Source: Kappaphycus alvarezii (Eukaryota; Rhodophyta; Florideophyceae; Gigartinales; Solieriaceae). From it: 64,000 bases of DNA. The stretch is from NCBI GenBank assembly GCA_002205965.3, contig NADL03000625.1:124001-188000 (forward strand). Direction: 5' to 3'. The notes under the pieces were generated by a model. The model was not told where the DNA came from, did no database searches, and saw nothing but the letters and a program-made list of their open reading frames with translations. The position numbers and the translations under genes were made by a program. Shown one piece after another: positions 38,041 to 50,900 of the stretch. Positions within the stretch are counted from its first letter, which is position 1, and the number at the start of each line of letters is the position of its first letter.

Positions 38041-39420
38041 CTAGAAATACTCGATTGACAGAGAAATTATCTCAAAAAAGTCTATAATGTATTGATTTGA
38101 AATATTGCAAACTCAAAGATGAAAATCGTGTTAATAGGAGATATTTTGCTTGGCAAATGGGATATGAACAATATAAAGCTGATAAGAATGCACCTGATGC
38201 GCTTCGATATCCAGTTCTTTCAACAGTCCACGATAACGTTAGTCTTGTATAAAAAGTTCAAGCAGACCAAAACATTCCAGAAATCCCTATATTTAAGTGT
38301 TAAATTCCTGGGGTACAAATAAGTAGCAACGCTCTAATCCGAAAAAAATTCCAAGTCAAAACTCAAAACTTCATAGAATTAAGTCAGGAGATATCTGTAG
38401 ATATAATGTTTGTCTACAATATGACAAACATATACTTAGTCTATACTGAGTGGAGAACTTAGAATAAAAGGATTACTATGCTTTTCTCGATCCAAGCGGT
38501 TTGAAATGATTTCCTTGAATTCTAAACATTTATTTGCACATAAAACTCCGATCTAATACCTTCTATTAAGTTAGTCATTCTCAATCAAAGGCTTGGAAGG
38601 AACCCATAGGGGAAATTTTGAGCCGAAATATCTTCCTGACTCAACGATAGTACCAACTTCACATGAGCCAAAGAATTCCATAATAGTTTATGGTACCTAA
38701 TATATTGGAATATCAGGTATTCAGAGACAATCGTAAAATATCGAATTAGCCCTATGAATTGCTCAAAATACAGAGATGAATAAACTGAAGAATTAAGAAT
38801 TAGTCCATCTATTCTCATTTTAGATACTATATCAAGAATTACTCCTGCCAGTAAGGAGCTTGATCTCAATTACCTTCAATTTTCTGACTCTGAAAGCTTC
38901 CAAGCACGAATTAAAAGAGAAAAAGGCACTTCAAGGGTTCGGTCTGGGCGGTTTACCCTACGTAGTAGACAGGAATGTACTAAATCAAGGGGAATGACGG
39001 TAAAAGTCTAGTTATAACCGGCGATGCATCAGAGGACTCAAACTACTGTGCCAAGATGAAAAGTTATCTTGGTGACCTTACAGGAGAATTTGGTATATTT
39101 TCTATAGCTGAAGAGATTTATAGATGTCGAATACTCTTTTCTAGCCTTTCTTGAGGCTAGAAATATAGGGTTGAAGGGAGTTGCTAAGATAGGTCCATGG
39201 AAAACTTTCAAGCGAGATTTAGCAACAAAATAATAATATTTGACAGGAAAATAGTATTTGTGGGAACAAATGTAAGCACCAAAGAAGAATTTGCATACGG
39301 TATTTTATTTTTCTAGGGATAAAAGACAAGGAGAAAGGACATCGTTCGCGATTACAAAACTATAGGAACACTCTCAACAAGGATTTCAATGACAAATGCT
39401 GCATTTGCCAGACTCATTTA
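38040..39420 (+). pseudogene. Decayed coding sequence, unknown origin, broken
   Basis: Several plus-strand stretches read as convincing protein: RRYFAWQMGYEQYKADKNAP with DALRYPVLSTVHDN (about 38120-38250), LDTISRITPASKELDLNYLQ (about 38820-38880), GDASEDSNYCAKMKSYLGDL with TGEFGIFSIAEEIYRC (about 39020-39130), and RDYKTIGTLSTRISMTNAAF (about 39348-39410). They occur in the same direction over 1.3 kb, as expected of one eroded gene of 400 or more codons. I recognise no domain. It may be an old viral or mobile-element gene or a host pseudogene. It has many breaks. Confidence 0.4.
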
Positions 39421-40190
39421 ACTGGTTTCAGGATGAGAAACGATATTATCTGTCTGAAATATAATTTTCTCATTTTATTGTATAGTTTAGTATTCGGAAG
39501 AATTTTTGGTTATCTGGTGACTCCTGTTTTGAATATCTGGAGTCTCTGTATGGCCCTGTGAATTTTTAAACTACCAAAAGATGCTGATGGGTGAAGATTT
39601 GTAATACGAACTTGGACTGAAACTAGCACAAATATTTACCTCTCTGTTTACCAAAAAGAACAATTTATCCTTATGAAAAAGATTCGAACCTATTTAGATG
39701 ACTTCTTAGCTTTCATGGTTAATTAATTTCAGAATTCTACTGAATACCAGGTGCGCAAGTTGATCCCGGTAAAGATGCATGTTGTAGACTCTGTATTGCC
39801 TGTGGTATATATCTGATAGATGGCTCTTGTATCTAAACTTTGAAAGAGTCAATACAGGTAGAATCTAAGAATTATTACTTTCAGCAGATATCTCACAGCT
39901 TTCAAAGCCTTTTGAAACGGGCTATATTTTGTTATACACACAACTTAGTCGATCTAGTGTATCGTTTAAATCAATTACAGGTCCCAAAAGAGGAGACCAT
40001 ACGTAGTGGAACACTTTATAGCAGCAACAGTCTCCGATCGATCACAGAGGATAAAGTGCATGGTGCTAAAAGCGGATTGGAACCGGGATCCTCCTGCGGA
40101 GGCCCGTGAGTAAAGCCATGTAGCCTGGAAGGATCGCTAGGGTGTCTATCGTTTTCGGAGATTTCCGGGTTTGATACCTCTTGCTCGACT
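39421..40190. other. Region upstream of the LINE RT remnant, unassigned
   Basis: No reading frame was recognised before about 40200. The 5' part of the LINE remnant may extend into the right end of this stretch but is too eroded to see. Confidence 0.35.
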
Positions 40191-40199
40191 CTTAAATTT

Positions 40200-41200
40200 T
40201 TTAGCAACAGGAAATGCACCTCTGTTCTTACACCTTGGATTGCTTGAGCAATACAAAGCCCGTTGGCGAAAGAGTACGAGTTTTCTCGGTCAATCGCCGT
40301 TGGAGATACTCCGCGTAGATTTTCGGTAGCTGCGAGATGGAGTGGGATTCCTAAAAGGCGGAATACTATATTCATCCTCTTTAAACAGATATCACCACTT
40401 AAGCTGGTACCGACAAAATTGTACATAGGATGCGAAGAGTCGTTTTACTGAAATCGGTGAAACAGCTACTCCCAGATTTACAATCTTCGATCTCATTCGA
40501 ATACGGAAAAGAGCCTATATTCCTGTGAATTGGCTGTCATAATGTAAGGAACGTCTGCGGGAGGCAACAAGGGGACAGTCTTGGGGGTCTCCTTTTCGAA
40601 CTAGTGCTGGATCTTATAATTCTCAAAATACAAGAACTCTTGAGAGCAAAGGAAGATGAGAACGAAGATTTGGTAGAATTGGTACTTCAACTCTGGCACC
40701 AAGATAAGAGGTACATTAAAGCGTGACGCGAGCAACTTTTAATTGCCGTCAAACTACTTCTTTTTTTGGTTGCTGAAAGCATGATATTGCGCTTATCGCT
40801 GCCGGAGTGCACTATCTGGAGGCCCACGACCTCTCAGTACAGAGTTTAAATTTGGAGAATATTGAGCACGAATACGACGAGGGCACATTCGTACTAGACG
40901 CCCCCTTCAGTACTAATTAATGCATCAGCAGCTTTTTATGAACCATGTGGTGTCCCTCAAACCGTTCTTTGAGACCACTGCCGATTTTAAGAATAGCCGA
41001 GACTCGTGATAGCTAACTCGAAACTGTTCCTGTGTATGTAAAGTAGGGTATCTGCTGCACGTGCACCCCAACAATGCACCACAGTAGGCGTAGAAAAGTT
41101 CGGCATGATTCTAGAGGACTGTGTCCGGACTGCAGTGCTAGCAGGAGGGCACGATGTGCAGGAGACTCAAACGTTCGTGGGGAAGGATAGCAGCTCGGAC
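40200..41200 (+). mobile_element. Decayed LINE (non-LTR) reverse transcriptase
   Basis: Plus-strand pieces follow the order of a non-LTR reverse transcriptase. SRSIAVGDTPRRF (about 40285-40323) matches the finger motif RPIAVGxxxRRL. LLPDLQSSISFEYGKEP (about 40460-40515) comes next. QQGDSLGGLLFELVLDL (about 40565-40615) matches the QGDPLxPLLFxL motif. LVLQLWHQDKRYIKA (about 40681-40725) is a damaged LxLWYLDDGxxxG active-site motif in which the catalytic YxDD is lost. LRLSLPECTIWRP (about 40790-40830), HVVSLKPFFETTADF (about 40944-40988) and KFGMILEDCVRTAVLAGGHD (about 41098-41160) represent the connection and thumb. Several frame changes and in-frame stops (for example at 40726) show it is dead. 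The WYLDDG style goes with LINEs ending in a CCHC plus PD-(D/E)XK nuclease, scraps of which lie elsewhere in this window. Confidence 0.75.
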
Positions 41201-42012
41201 CTAAAAGGGGGAAAATAAAAGGGGAAAGCAATGGAAGAAAAAAAAAGAGAAGTGGATAGGTAGCTTCGGTAGTAGAGCGGGTACCGCAAACGCAAGGAAA
41301 GCCGCAACCTTTAAAACCGGTCTCCAAGTTCCGGAATCGAGCCGCTCTAACAAAGCAGAGTGGCAAAAGGGTACTCAAGGCGATACAGAGGATACCGAAG
41401 GGGTTAAAAGAACAGGGAGGGGCCCAGGGACAGAAAGCAATTTCTAAGGTTGTGGGTCTAAACTCAGAGCAGGCGGTGATACCTTTACTGTCGTGGAAGT
41501 AGGCTCGGTAGACTAAATGGTAGAGTGGCTCTAGACTAGTAACGGAAGATTCACCCTAATGCCACTAAAATAAAGGGTAGCCAAAATAGAGAAAAATAAA
41601 CAATTGAAGAACCCGCCCTACACTGATACGCAACATTACAGTGGGTCGGTAAGGTAAAAGCTGAAGGCTAGCGATATGATCTCAGATAATCTTAACTCTG
41701 TTAGTAAAACAATGAGGCACCGAAAAACAACATTACCCATCAGAACATCGGATAGGGGAACCCCATGCATTACACGGACATTTGCATTAGAGAAACTGGA
41801 ATCTGCGTTTTTCCAAGAACTCAAGTTACCAGCAAGCTCAATGATTCGAAAAACACATCTCTTGGGATACAGCTGACGTTTATGAGGAGTATTACGGCTG
41901 CAGAATTCTTGTCTTCTAGCTTATCCTCAAACGAGCTGTACAGGATAGTAGTACCAACCTGAAACTGATGAATAAATTAACTTTTCAATTCTGAACTTTT
42001 GAATTAATTTCT
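41201..42012. other. GC-moderate purine-rich spacer, unassigned
   Basis: A purine-rich tract (about 41195-41260) follows the LINE RT, then two weak tRNA-box-like stretches (about 41260-41345 and 41500-41560) that do not fold as tRNAs. A 66-codon frame at 41676-41876 has no recognised domain. It may be LINE-derived or SINE-derived sequence. Confidence 0.35.
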
Positions 42013-42280
42013 TGTAACAACTTGATGAATGGCCACATTTAGTTGTTTTTCTTGTGTAATTCTAAGGAATCGTTGCCCGTTTGTCATCAAACTTTGATGG
42101 TTGTATTATATTGTACTGTGACCTATTCTTTTTTTCTCATGTTTTATTCTATTTATTTATTACTTACTTATTTTTTTGATATACTGTGGAATTGGGGACC
42201 AACCAGATGCCAAGGTACTTAGACCTAGTCCTAACAAAGTAAAAACATTTATGCATGGTTTCAGAAACCTCGGTTCCCTT
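42013..42280 (+). repeat. 5' LTR of the old Copia element
   Basis: Aligns with 44938-45204 from TGTAACAACTTGATGAATG to CTCGGTTCCCTT with perhaps a quarter to a third of positions differing. The boundaries were set by the limits of similarity. Confidence 0.7.
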
Positions 42281-44937
42281 CTTCCAAGCTACTACTGTCA
42301 ACATGATGGTACACTGCGTCCTTCAATCTTTTTATATTTTTTGAGCCCGGATCCGTCGTCAGGTTCTTTACTAACTAGGTCCGGCTTTTCTTGGTATACC
42401 AAAGAATGTTACCTTGACCGATATTAGGGGCAACCTAGAGGAGTATGTAAAGGCTGTTGTTTTACGAAGTAACTTACATGATAAGGTCCCGGCCTAAAAA
42501 TACGACAAGATTGCCGATGATCTCTGCGGAATTAATTTGTAGTCACAGCTTTACACAAGAGGTTGTGACATTTGCAGATCGATCCTAGACACAGAGATAA
42601 AATCTGAGGACAGCATTAAGGAGAATTTTTAGGCTTTTAATAAGAGAGAATAACTATTAGTATTGAGCGAAGTTTATGAGAATATTCACTAGCTTGTTAT
42701 ATACGATAAGTCCATAAAAGGAGAAGTTAAAACATTTTGGGTCAAAATTTGTTCCACAGGTCTCCAAGCTCAATACTACTGCTAGTTCCACTAAATTTAC
42801 GCAAGCCTTAATATCATTTACATCGCTTGAAAATGCTTCTTTTGATAACGGTCAGAGGATATCTGTGCTGGTAGCTTCTTCCAATGGGTCTACTGTTGAC
42901 ACTTTTGCTTCTAATGATGAGTTTCAGGCTCCGTTTTCCAAAATAAAGCTGCAAAGATCCTTAAGCAATGCAATCAAATAAAAAGCGGTGTCCCTGCTGC
43001 AATATTTGCGAAATACATCAGCGTCTATGAGAAGTACCAAGCAAAGAAAACATAAAGGATCCTGTTCACTGAATCCTGCTCATTTTACTGGTCTCAAGAG
43101 CAAGAGCAAGAGCAGGAGCGAATGTTATCAATGCAATGCATATTGAAATTGGGGTTCTGAACATAATCACAACGACAGTTTAAAATCTGAGTTAAAATGT
43201 ACTAATGCCACTGAAGGATGTAACTTCGCCGCTCCGAGAAAGACTGTGAAATTCAATGTGGCCGGCGTGATCAGATCTATTAACACATCTCCAGAATCAG
43301 AAGACATTCAGAGCTTGGTTTTTGATAAAACATTTACAACCCACATTTTTCACCCATCTGATGACTGCCGTATGATAACGATGATGAATTATATTGATAT
43401 TGATCGTAACTTTACTTGGCCACTTGTTGATGACGTTTCTAGTTACGTTTATCTTGCAATTAAGGATTTCAATATTCTTTCGCCGATTTTGTTGTCACTC
43501 CGCAAAGGAAATATCAACCAGATACATTCAAAGAGCGCCAAAATTTTGCAATATATGGGGGCGATGTCCAAAGATGAGATTAGATTTGTAACTATAAGGC
43601 ATATCCCCAACAGTGGCTTCTCGAAATGGCTCATTTGGTCGCAACGTGACAAGAAAATATGAAATCCCTTACATTGATAGTGAAAAACTTATGTTCCCGT
43701 CCAAGAAATATTTCATTTCCCTTTTTTACAACATATTAAGTAGTTTAATTCTATACCGTGCCTTTCTGCCTATCAATAGTTACCGGTCATGAACAACCTC
43801 CAAAAAGATATTTTGCGCTACATCTCACTTGGTCGACCAGTATTCAAAAGGATCTTGGTCTAAACTTAATGCAATTGTGGGTAAAGTTCACAAAGAAGTT
43901 TGCAGTCAGTCCAGTTATTCGTATATTAAGAGTCTAATTGACCGGAATAAGATTTCGAATCGAGAGGCTCAGTTCTTTGCGTAGTAATTTCAATAAAGTT
44001 GTCTGTACTTATCATCTATATCTTAGAGATAATGTGGCCTTTCACATCATGGACTCTGTCTTGAGTTGTTCCGTTGGAGACGCTGTCAAAAGCACGTCAA
44101 TGTAATATGGTATGCCGATATTAGAGACTCTCGGGTTCACAACGTTTTGGGCACCTGATACTGGGGTCTTCGTCCCTGCCTTTTATTACGCTGAATATAC
44201 TTATATCAATTCTCTCCAAGAAAGCTCCCATCTACCAAGAGGTCTGATTTCATTTTGCAGAGTAATGTACTTCGCTTGCTCAAGAAGCTTTGCTCCACAA
44301 TTTATTACAAGCATCTCCAGGAGAAAAATAAATGCATTGTTTCTGTTTAAGTAGTTGTAGATGAAGGCCGCAGTGTCGACTATGGATAGCTCTGAAAAGT
44401 TGCTGGTCTGCTGATTGGAGCCTTTACAGCTGGTTGGATATTCTATGCTTTATCTTGGACATCCAACAAGTCGAAAGGGTCCGTAAAATCTCTCGGTTCA
44501 GCAGAAATTTTGGCTACAGAGGAACCAATAGATGTGAAAAGTGCTTATTGGAGATTACCGTGTACTTTTAGATATAAATATCAATCTGATTATTGCACTG
44601 GACTTAGAGGAATATTTTGGTACTCTGTGTACCTGTAGGAGCTCTATTGATCGTTCTATCGGCGTTAATGTTAAAGGACTAGAGATATACAAGTTTAAAC
44701 AAATTTTCTGGAAACCAATGGAAGTCAACCTATCAGATCCTTTGACCAAACCCAACAGCCCATATACTCAACCTCTTCAGTGGTAGCCGTTTAGTGGCGG
44801 CCTCTCCCTTTCATTTGAAGATGCCTCAAAGAAAGGGATTCTACAGTCTACAGGATAGATCCAACATAAAAGCGAGAAGTTGTATGAAGCAGATGAAGTA
44901 ATTACCTGTTCGACTTTGAATTGTTCAAGTAAATATT

Positions 44938-45204
44938 TGTATGACCTTGATGAATGTTCATATTAAGGCTTTTTGCTTGTATAATTCTAAATTATGGCTG
45001 TTTGCTTGTAACCAAACTTTTCATGGTCGTCTTATGTTGTACTGGGAAATGTTCATTTTTTCATGTTGTATTATATGCACTTATCACTTACTTAGTTTGT
45101 GATTACGCTATGGAATCGAAGAACAGACAGATGCCGATATATATACCCCCAGATCTAATAAAGGAAAAGTATTGATTTATGGTTTCAGAAACCTCGGTTC
45201 CCTT
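44938..45204 (+). repeat. 3' LTR of the old Copia element
   Basis: Partner of 42013-42280. No reliable target-site duplication could be read at the edges. Confidence 0.7.
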
Positions 45205-46730
45205 GTGTTGTGGTGGAAAACTGTGGACAACATTGCAAGGCACGTGGGCAAAAACTTGGGCCACGAAATTACTGTTTGACTACAGTACGGGCCATGGCAC
45301 AGAGAGAAACCAGCAATTTCACTACTGTGGTGCTCAATTTTTAATCAGAATATTTTATTGTAGTACTGTTTTAGGGGGTTTAAAAATTGGTGGAGTCTAT
45401 ATAAACCTTAGCCGTGGAGTGTTCGGGCCTCGACCACTCCAACCAGACCGAGAAAAAAGTTCAACCAGCGAATACCTGGTATGCGCCTATACCCCCACCC
45501 CCGGTATATCAAAAAAAGTTTGTCCGTACTGCGAGTTCTTCCAATCCGACAGAAGGTCAAAATCTCTATTAGACTTGCCTTTCCTTCCGATTGCAAGCGG
45601 GATGTAAGATTTTGTTTCGCCTTGATCCTTCATGATAACGCCCAGTGCCGACAAACAAATGGCTTCCAGGGATCAAGTACCGTGCATCAATACCAGTCAA
45701 CGACGTCATCTACCGGGAAAAGTAAGGGGTGGCAAAAATCTGTCCTGCGTCTGCAGGGACGGGAGTGCCGAACCCGGAGAGGGTCGTAACCGCTAGTATC
45801 GCGGCTCCACCATCAAGCCCCGCACCGAAAATTGTATCCTAGGGCGACTAAAAGGAAGAACAAAAGAGAAGCTCGGAGAGAGAGGACAGAGATCGAGTAT
45901 TGTAATCTAGTGGCTGAGTATACATACAAAAACCTGAGCTACGCCAACAGCGCGTCTAGTTTCACTCTGGGGTAAACGTTCAATTTATCAATGGAACCCG
46001 TTGCATTAAAAGAATCAAAAGTTTGACAAAAAGTGAACCCTTCCGAGCCGAGCAATTTCTCTACTCCACACTATGTTCCAAGCTACCACTACCAACCTGC
46101 TGATACCCTAAGTCATTCAATATTTGTATACAAAATACCCATTAAAGAGCTGGGAACAAAAGGGGCAGCTGCAGATGCTCAAAATAGTTGTTTTGTATCT
46201 TGGCTGGGGTTTGGGATTATCCTGTTTAGTGCAATTTGCTTACAGAAATCATCATCAGTACAGAAAATTGACGGACTCTCCCATGGGGCAGTAAAGGAAC
46301 ATATTCTTCTCATGATTCCGGGAGGCAGGGGTTTCGCGTTTCTATGGCCCTCTGGGGTACTAAAACTAGGAGTACTGTGCTTCCTGCCCCGGACTTCAGA
46401 TAACCACTGAACCTCGAGAATTTTCGGTGTGGATTCAATACCAAAGCCAAGTCCTGCTTCTCCACCCCGATACGCCATAAGCGAGAAGTAATTTATCTTG
46501 AAACTCTTTTTATAGGATATCCTCCTCATGCGCTTGTTTCGTGCAGCTCAATAGCTCAACCGATATAATCACAATCTCGACATCCTGCCAAAAGACCTCA
46601 CAAGAGCCGCTTTTTATCCTATTGCAGAGCCGCGCCATGGCCTCTAACGCAAAGGCCGGCTACCCAAGTAATGAGAAGTATTATATGGACCGGAATTTCA
46701 GATACATCCTTCATAACTCTCCCCGCTACC
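45205..46730. other. GC-moderate region with a TATA-like box, unassigned
   Basis: A plus-strand frame of 142 codons begins inside the Copia LTR end and runs to 45607 with no recognised domain. CTATATAAAC at 45397-45406 is a good TATA box, followed by a GGAGTG/CACTCC inverted repeat at about 45416-45440, so this could be an LTR or promoter remnant. A 125-codon frame (46033-46410) is also unassigned. Confidence 0.35.
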
Positions 46731-46734
46731 CTTA

Positions 46735-46890
46735 AAAGGAGAACTAAGGCCCGCAGTTAAACATCCTCCCTGAATGTGGCGCGAAAGTCTAAAGGAGATG
46801 ATATCATTGTTTATCCGGACCTCTACCAGAGACATGTTCGTGCCCGTTCCAGTCTCCACTCTTGGAAAATGACAGTTAGACGCATGCGCG
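46735..46890 (+). mobile_element. LINE C-terminal nuclease-domain scrap
   Basis: The plus strand here matches the minus strand of about 63575-63735, base by base with perhaps a quarter of positions changed. Shared words include CCTGAATGTGGCGCGAAA and CCAGTCTCCACTCTTGGA. The corresponding coding sequence in the better copy is the segment SSLNAARNAKQRRYQSF of the LINE nuclease-like domain. Only about 150 bases are recognisable and the reading frame is lost. Confidence 0.65.
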
Positions 46891-47995
46891 ATTATAAATG
46901 GGATGTTTTTTGGTGTTTGAAGTCTGAGAAGATCTAAATGACGTATCAAAAACTTGGCCCTGAGGAGAAAATAGACGAATGAAGGGTTTCGCGGGATTTC
47001 GACGCAAAAACAAGCTGAAGTAGCTCTCATTTACGATACGGCCTGCTTCATCGCTTACTTTACGGTGGCCTTTTGAAGTGGCGTAGATTTTCCTCAATTA
47101 TTGTGCCGGAATGAAATTTTGATTCACTTGCGGTTGTCTTGAGTACTTTGGAATAGAGTTTGAATGTATCGCTCAGGAAAAAAAATATCTCAAACGCTTC
47201 CCAAACTCAGCGCGCGACACTGCAGTGTTGATATATATATATCAAAAATGTATTCATAACTTCTGTGAAGAACGACTTTGTTAGTAGTAAAAAATCATTA
47301 TTACTTTTTCCTTAATATAATTTTATAGCAATTTCAAACTGAAAACTATTACTGTAATAACTGAAAACTTTTATATTTGTTCTCACATCTAATAAACTTA
47401 CAATAAATTGTGAAACAATGTAATATCAGTGATCTGCAGTCTATTTTTGGTTTTGAATCACAGAAGAATAATTTTATCCATTTTCTATTCTCCATATTTT
47501 TACTTTAATACATTTGAAACGATTTTTTTATCGAACAGTTGTTCTTTTAACTCACCAGATATCCCTAATGCCAAAATTTAACGTTAACTTTTGTTGACCT
47601 TCACTTTTAAGTCATACAGTTCGCTTTCCAGCAAAGAAAATATCCCTTTCAGCCCATATAATACTTAAAGAGAATTCTCTGGACAATACCACAAAGTTTG
47701 AAGAAGATGGGTTTACCAAAACCGGAGCTAAAGCGATGTAAAAATGGCGTGTTTCGGAACTTGATTGCAGCTCAAATATTGTAAAGCGTTATGTAAACTT
47801 TACTGCACGTTAATGTCGCCCTTTTGAACTGACTCGCGCCCCGTACATGGTATCTTAGTATCTATATAGTGCGCCGTTTCTTCCTGACGCGCTCCGACTC
47901 CCGACCAACGTTCTCCGTAGCACTCTACTCGTCTTCTTGGGATGCATGGGATCTACTGATACCTCTAGATCTCGAAGTTCTTCCGGTTACTCGTG
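46891..47995. other. AT-rich spacer, no gene
   Basis: AT-rich, with a short (TA)n tract at about 47229-47240. The right end (from about 47870) may carry the last codons of the transposase on the minus strand. No terminal inverted repeat for that transposon could be found here. Confidence 0.4.
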
Positions 47996-47999
47996 TTCT

Positions 48000-50900
48000 G
48001 CAACCACCAACCTGTGACGGAGCTCCGTTGCTTGCTTCGTGCGATCCCTTAATTGTTTCACGACTGGCACTCTCGGAAGCGAGAGTTGCACTGGACCTGA
48101 AGCACTAGCCTCCCCTGTAGTACGTGAGGTTGATGGCGCTCTTGCTATTATTCTACGTGGTTTAATTTCCTTAGGATTATGCCGGACAGAAAAGCAGCTC
48201 TTCCTAAATACCGGCAAAAAGTTCATGCAAAGGTTAACATTGCCCTTTTCACACCTCCAAGTCGTTCTATGTACTCGATAGCCGCCCGTGTGTAATTAAA
48301 AGAGAGTTTAATACTGTGAAAATGGGGGGTTAATTTACTGTGGTAGATATGTGGGTTGGTACCCAGTAAATTTGTACCGGAGCGTTTCAATACTTAGTTT
48401 CAGCAGGCACTGACTCGTGTCCTGCAACAGCAGTTCTAAGACGAGTACCTTCGGCAGAGTTAAACTTCGAAATCTTGTGGCGCTCCCATGTTTTCGCTAA
48501 GCTTATAAGTCTTTCCTCTTCAGACTGATCAGGTCTGTTTGTGCACTCAGTTCCATCTTCATTAATTGTCCGTTCAGCTGCACTTACCGCATAGCTTAGA
48601 AGCTATTGAGAGACTTCAAACATGAAGTCGGTCATTAGTTGCATTTTTTTAGGGAATTTCTATAGCTCTCAATAGATTTGAAGCAATAATGAGACTCTAA
48701 CAGATACTGTCGCTGCATCATTCTCCATGCTACAAATGCGTTTACGGCCACCGTCTCAATCGTTTGTGTGACAAGTTTTGTTCCCACTTTAGATGTGATG
48801 TAGCACTTCTGATGACAGCTCTTTTTTGAGTGTCTCCGTCCACACCAGCGTTTTTCTTCGAATAATAGGTTTCAACTACAGTCTTGATTATCTTAAAGGG
48901 GACGAAGCAGCCATTGGTTTTGATATGATTATGTAAAGTCTTTCAGAAAGCATGTCTGCTCTGAATTTCATCCTGTAGCTCTTTCGGAATGAAGGCTGGG
49001 AACGATAGTGGTTCCTAATACACCCACGCGACAAGAGGAAGAGCAATAGACATGATAAAATTCTCAAATACAGAGAGCGAAGTATGCGGAACCCTTATTA
49101 TGGCGGTGTAAAGCAGTCCTGTTTCTCCAGCTACAACATACCTGCAAAACTTAAGACGCATAACAATAGACTGGTGCGTCATTCGGGCCATGTGTTCTCG
49201 TGAGGCGTTTTTTTTTGAATGTTTCACTGCCTAGATCACAACGCTTGATGTCAGGACTTGTAAGAATAGCAGATACTCCGAGCGTGCCAAGTGCAACCTT
49301 TGTATTAAGCTCCAGGGAACTCAACACGAGTCGTTGACCGTCAAAGCCGGAAAAAACTGCACAATCCTTCCATTGCTGGAAAGAAAAGATGTCTAGCAAG
49401 ACTATGCCATCTGGAAAGCACGCCAGATACTTTCGTTCTTTCTCCTTTCATCCTTTCTGGAAACCATGCCAATTTCAAACACGGTTTTCATACAGTGCAT
49501 CTACTTCAAAGCACCAGTAACTGAACTTTCATTGGCCGTTCCTCGCTTCATCGCTTCCGTTGAGACTTTCGAGCTAGTCCACAGGTCATGCAGCAGCTTG
49601 TACCACTCGAAAAGCCTCCTCACGTTAGCCCCCGTAGTATCAAAGCCAAGTTGAGTTCTTATAGCTGCATCAGACATGAGGAAAATTCTGGATTTGGTCC
49701 CAGTCACCCTAAACCCACGCAGTTTGAACCAATCATAACATCTCTGACCTAAGGTCAGCACCTCACAAACAGCTCCTATCCCTTCCTCTGTCGCATTTTG
49801 CTTGCTCTGTAATGCTTCGTCCCGTTGTGTAACACCACTGAATAGAGTCATGGTCAAACGAATGTTTGGCTTAGGAACCGCTATCCAGGTGTTTAGGCTT
49901 TGCTGTAACGAAGGTGGGACAGTATAAATAAACCAAAGCTCCTTCGAAAACTTCTCCGTTCCGTGCTTTCTTACCGCCACAGCTGTGACTCTGTTACTAC
50001 CGCTTCTGGCTCCAGCGCCTGTCATAGCTTTTGAAGCAAAGAGTACCCCAGCACCGATTCGTGGATTTTCATCAAACACGAAGTCTTTTCGTCTGTCGTA
50101 GTGACACGACTCCCGCATTCAGCCTTCATCTCTTTCCTCTGTTCCATTTTCAGCGGCAGCTGAAGATGTCGGTGGTCCTTCTGTCTGCATTGTAGCAGCT
50201 TCCATCCCCCCTGTCTGAGGATTCCGTCGGTCCCGCTGTCTTCCCGCCGGAGCCTCGCTGTCCATCTTAATCTGTACCTCTTCCTCTCATTCATCCTCAA
50301 TGTCCTCTCTGAAAGTGCTGTAGTAGAAATTCGCTACGAAGAGGTGGCATCTCAAGACTCTACGAGGCATGAAAAACACCTAGAACAAGTCAAATTCCAT
50401 CAAAGTGCGAATCAAAGTCTCCTTACCGTAACCCCTATCAGCAGTCACCACATAATCCGCTAACGCTGATTCGCCACGGCCCTCCAGTAGTTTCTCCAGC
50501 AACTTGTTTACAGAAACATCTTGTGACTCCCCTCTCTTTCGAAATCTAATCCCGAGAGTTACTTTGAAAAGCGCGTCCGCCACCGCGTCAGCAGTGTGTC
50601 CTTCTCTGTCGGCTTTTCGAGAACTCAATGTCTTGAATTGGATATCTGAAGCCCTTGTACCATGAAGGTCATCATCCAAAGTCACCAACATGTACAACGG
50701 TTCAAAGAAGACCTTGCGACTCTCTGCGAAAGATACTGTCTCAAACTCAGTTAGATTCTGAGTTTGATCTCTTTGTGCAGTCTACGTTTCCTCACCGCCG
50801 AAACCTCACCCAGAAGCGCGGTATGCTAGTACGTAACTGCGAATGTAGCGCATCAAGTGCAAATTCGATTGCACGCTTCCTACCATTTAAGCATAGAAAT

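Larger units (their letters stand above)
42013..45204 (+). mobile_element. Old Copia-type LTR retrotransposon, broken
   Basis: It is flanked by direct repeats of about 270 bp (42013-42280 and 44938-45204) sharing the end GGTTTCAGAAACCTCGGTTC but otherwise strongly diverged. Inside, a gag-like zinc-knuckle remnant (about 43.1-43.2 kb), a protease-region stretch (about 43.25-43.66 kb), integrase scraps (about 43.9-44.1 kb, with AFHIMDSV) and RT/RNase H scraps (about 44.5-44.8 kb, with GVNVKGLEIYKFK and NLSDPLTKPNSP) all match the young Copia at 57-63 kb, in the same order. It is shorter than an intact relative by about 2 kb. The LTR divergence makes it the oldest datable element here. It has many breaks. 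Confidence 0.8.

Noticed and set aside
41258-41345. tRNA-like stretch (GGTAGCTTCGGTAGTAGAGC with a later GTTCCGGAATC)
   Set aside because: The A-box and B-box likeness is weak, the B box needs an insertion, and no acceptor or T stem forms.
41497-41560. Second tRNA-like stretch with TGGTAGAGTGG
   Set aside because: Only an A-box-like word is present; no B box at the proper distance.
45179-45607. 142-codon plus-strand frame
   Set aside because: It starts inside the Copia LTR, runs across a TATA box and inverted repeat, and shows no domain; more likely chance openness in GC-moderate DNA.
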